Shown: positions 62,605-64,000 of the stretch, one piece after another
Layout: each line of letters starts with the position of its first letter
Position numbering within the stretch: the first letter of the stretch is position 1
DNA from: Moraxella bovoculi 237
Lineage (GTDB): Bacteria > Pseudomonadota > Gammaproteobacteria > Pseudomonadales > Moraxellaceae
DNA: 64,000 bases
Reading direction: 5' to 3'
Assembly (NCBI RefSeq): GCF_000696305.2
Contig: NZ_AOMT01000043.1
Location: 1 to 64,000, forward strand
Notes under the pieces: model-generated
The model's input: only the letters and a program-made list of their open reading frames with translations
The model's database searches: none
What the model was told of the DNA's origin: nothing
Translations under genes and position numbers: made by a program

Positions 62605-63291
62605 GTGTGTCTCGTTATCCTGCGCTTTGGATCTTTGTGCTGGTGGTATTGATCATGCCATTTTTGACGCCGTATTTACCAATGGCTTGGTATGTCAAAC
62701 ATGGGCTGATGGGGAATCTGCAATGTGCACTATTAGGCTTAGCAGCCTTCGTTTGTCTGTACGGCTACACACGAATACAAGCGCAGACGGCTCTCTGGGT
62801 ATGGCTTGGCGACGGTATTTTTGGTGTTCGTTGTTCGTGAGACCAACATGATGCGCGGTGTGCTGTATGATGCTGATGCGATATGGTTTGGTGTTCATAA
62901 TCGCTTGTACGGCCAAACTTTGGTGGGGGCTATGGCGATATTTGCGCTGACGTGCTTAATCCGTGGCCGAGCATGGCGATGGCTGCGCTATCAAGCCTTG
63001 CCAGTGCTGCCGATATTGGCTTGGTTGCTATTGATTGGGTTTTAATATGTGGGCGAACGTGGCAGCTTCGGTCTTGGCGATATGGGCATTATCCTAGAAG
63101 AAAATAGTGAGCTATTGGTTTATGTGGGTGCTTGGCTGATCTGTTGGCATTACGGTAAATCGCTATTAACCGACAAACCATCAACCTCAAAGGATGAAAA
63201 AAATACCCTGCCTATCATAAAGCCAATCCATTTAAATGATCAGAAGTCAAATATTACAAAAGTGAGCGTGTTATGTTCTACGTTAGGGTGA
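62601..63291 (+). pseudogene. Polytopic membrane protein, frameshift plus stop
   Basis: ATG 62601 overlaps the esterase stop (ATGA). The first frame gives MSVSRYPALWIFVLVVLIMP and LMGNLQCALLGLAAFVCLYG, then stops near 62837. The second frame (ATVFLVFVVRETNMMRGVL; LYGQTLVGAMAIFALTCL; LPVLPILAWLLLIGF) takes over. A TAA at 63043-63045 interrupts it, and the same frame resumes YVGERGSFGLGDMG and ENSELLVYVGAWLICWHYG to a stop at 63291. Together about 230 residues with five or six membrane helices. I do not recognise the family. It was probably cotranscribed with the esterase. Confidence 0.65.
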
Positions 63292-63419
63292 ATCGAGGCG
63301 AATTTAATCTAAAGCACATCAAGACCACCTGCGGTCGAGTATCGGTTTGGAATGAAGAGCATCACCAACTCAGCGATGATCAAATCAAAAAAAAGCTTGG
63401 AATAAGCAGCAGAGTAAAC

Positions 63420-63451
63420 AAAAAACACCAGTCACTTGACTGGTGTTTTTT
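63420..63451. terminator. Terminator of the HisM-type permease gene
   Basis: AAAAAACACCAGTCA (63420-63434) pairs perfectly with TGACTGGTGTTTTTT (63437-63451). It lies just past the permease stop and is bidirectional. Confidence 0.93.
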
Positions 63452-63456
63452 ATTAA

Positions 63457-63999
63457 TTAGGCAGTGGTTGGTGGCACGTAGTGTTTGTGCTTATTGATAT
63501 GGCTTTCGAATAGCTTAAAGCCAAACATGATGATCCACGCCAAAATCAAATAAATCACACCAGCGGCAGCGTACATCTCGATGTGTAGGTAGTTCTTAGC
63601 TGCAAGGTTCTTGGCGGTCAAGGTCAGCTCCGTGATCGTGATCGACGCTGCCAGAGCGCTGCCTTTTAGGATAAATATCACCTCGTTGCTATAAGCAGGA
63701 ATCATGATGCCAAAAGCGCGCGGTAGCATGACTCGGCGGATTTTTTGGAACTTTGACATCCCGATGGCATCGGCAGCTTCAAGCTCGCCTTTAGGAATGG
63801 CAGCGATGGCGCCACGCACGATCTCTGCGATATAGGCGGCAGTATTTAGTGTAAATGCGATGATGGCACACCAGTATGCCTGCTTAAATACCGGCTCCCA
63901 AAGAAAGCTGTCTTTGATAAAATCAAACTGCCCAAGTCCTTGATAAATCAAGAAAATCTGAATCAATAGTGGCGTACCACGAAAGAAAAAGATATACAA
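63457..63999 (-). CDS. Amino-acid ABC transporter permease (HisM/ArtM type), partial
   Basis: C-terminal 180 residues of a basic amino-acid importer permease; the N-terminus is cut by the window edge, so the Met at 63999 is internal. The family core is clear: FFRGTPLLIQIFLIYQGLGQ, LNTAAYIAEIVRGAIAAIPKGELEAADAIGMS with the EAA coupling motif, RRVMLPRAFGIMIPAYSNEV and SALAASITITELTLTA. The pattern is that of HisM/ArgM for lysine, arginine, ornithine or histidine. Partner subunits should lie beyond the right edge. Confidence 0.9.
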   Translation of the reverse strand: MYIFFFRGTPLLIQIFLIYQGLGQFDFIKDSFLWEPVFKQAYWCAIIAFTLNTAAYIAEIVRGAIAAIPKGELEAADAIGMSKFQKIRRVMLPRAFGIMIPAYSNEVIFILKGSALAASITITELTLTAKNLAAKNYLHIEMYAAAGVIYLILAWIIMFGFKLFESHINKHKHYVPPTTA

Positions 64000-64000
64000 A

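Noticed and set aside
63273-63497. Short plus-strand frame before the last permease gene
   Set aside because: It passes through the permease terminator and into its 3' end, has no recognisable motif, and lacks a good ribosome site. A remnant of a small protein cannot be excluded.
1-64000. CRISPR arrays, tRNA or rRNA genes, prophage or IS transposases
   Set aside because: Looked for and not seen on either strand.

Overview
The window looks like chromosome from a Moraxella-type gammaproteobacterium (Moraxellaceae). The reasons are a Balon-type ribosome hibernation factor of the kind named from Psychrobacter, a TbpB-like lipoprotein beside a TonB-dependent receptor, Pseudomonadales gene orders (ubiG-mupP-yciK; pcnB-folK-panB-panC; prlC-yheV), and the absence of tRNA, rRNA, phage, IS or CRISPR signals. 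The genus is inferred from gene content. No species marker was read.

Layout. 1-3566: minus-strand operon gshA-dsbB-mpl. 3799-8265: tyrS, a decayed secreted protein, a histidine phosphatase, a DUF1653 gene, a frameshifted GNAT, an FKBP with an internal insert, a DUF1289 gene and a YqiA-like esterase. 8266-13382: a 129-bp element with terminal inverted repeats, then a bilobed surface lipoprotein and a TonB-dependent receptor for a host iron or haem protein. 13454-15069: two dead genes (GST-like; DUF4105/Lnb-like). 15242-19934: parE, an acyltransferase, a YidX-like lipoprotein with an amber codon, nfeD, a parS-like palindrome and a stomatin (SPFH) gene. 20036-24714: a glutarate/glutaryl-CoA locus (TAXI binding protein, CoA-transferase, gcdH, divergent LysR regulator) with a 12-bp inverted repeat at the divergent promoter. 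24748-34114: phosphomannomutase, cysK, mazG, a ComEA-like gene, pcnB-folK-panB-panC, rapZ and darP. 34423-40351: dsbA, ubiG-mupP-yciK, a CNNM/CorC protein and an MccF-like peptidase. 40359-49441: tesB-DUF1615-COG0523 operon, plsB, and prlC-yheV-pdxH. 49723-53581: Balon homologue, EEP nuclease/phosphatase and glmS. 53766-59621: an NrtABC-type importer with a rubredoxin-reductase fusion and an acyl-CoA-dehydrogenase-like flavoenzyme. 59874-64000: hslO, a decayed TetR/esterase/membrane-protein locus, and the end of a HisM-type permease cut by the window edge.

How the parts work together. Most genes are housekeeping: envelope precursor recycling, disulfide formation (dsbA and dsbB both present), glutathione, pantothenate and folate synthesis, and phospholipid acylation. 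The accessory content is nutritional: host iron or haem capture, glutarate catabolism, and an importer/flavoenzyme cassette of unknown substrate, which is the best candidate for an undescribed system. At least seven genes are broken by frameshifts or stops, and two have indels in the A-tract right after the start codon. Codon style differs between blocks (CCC-rich in tyrS, CCC-poor in plsB and ubiG), which suggests recombination with related donors.
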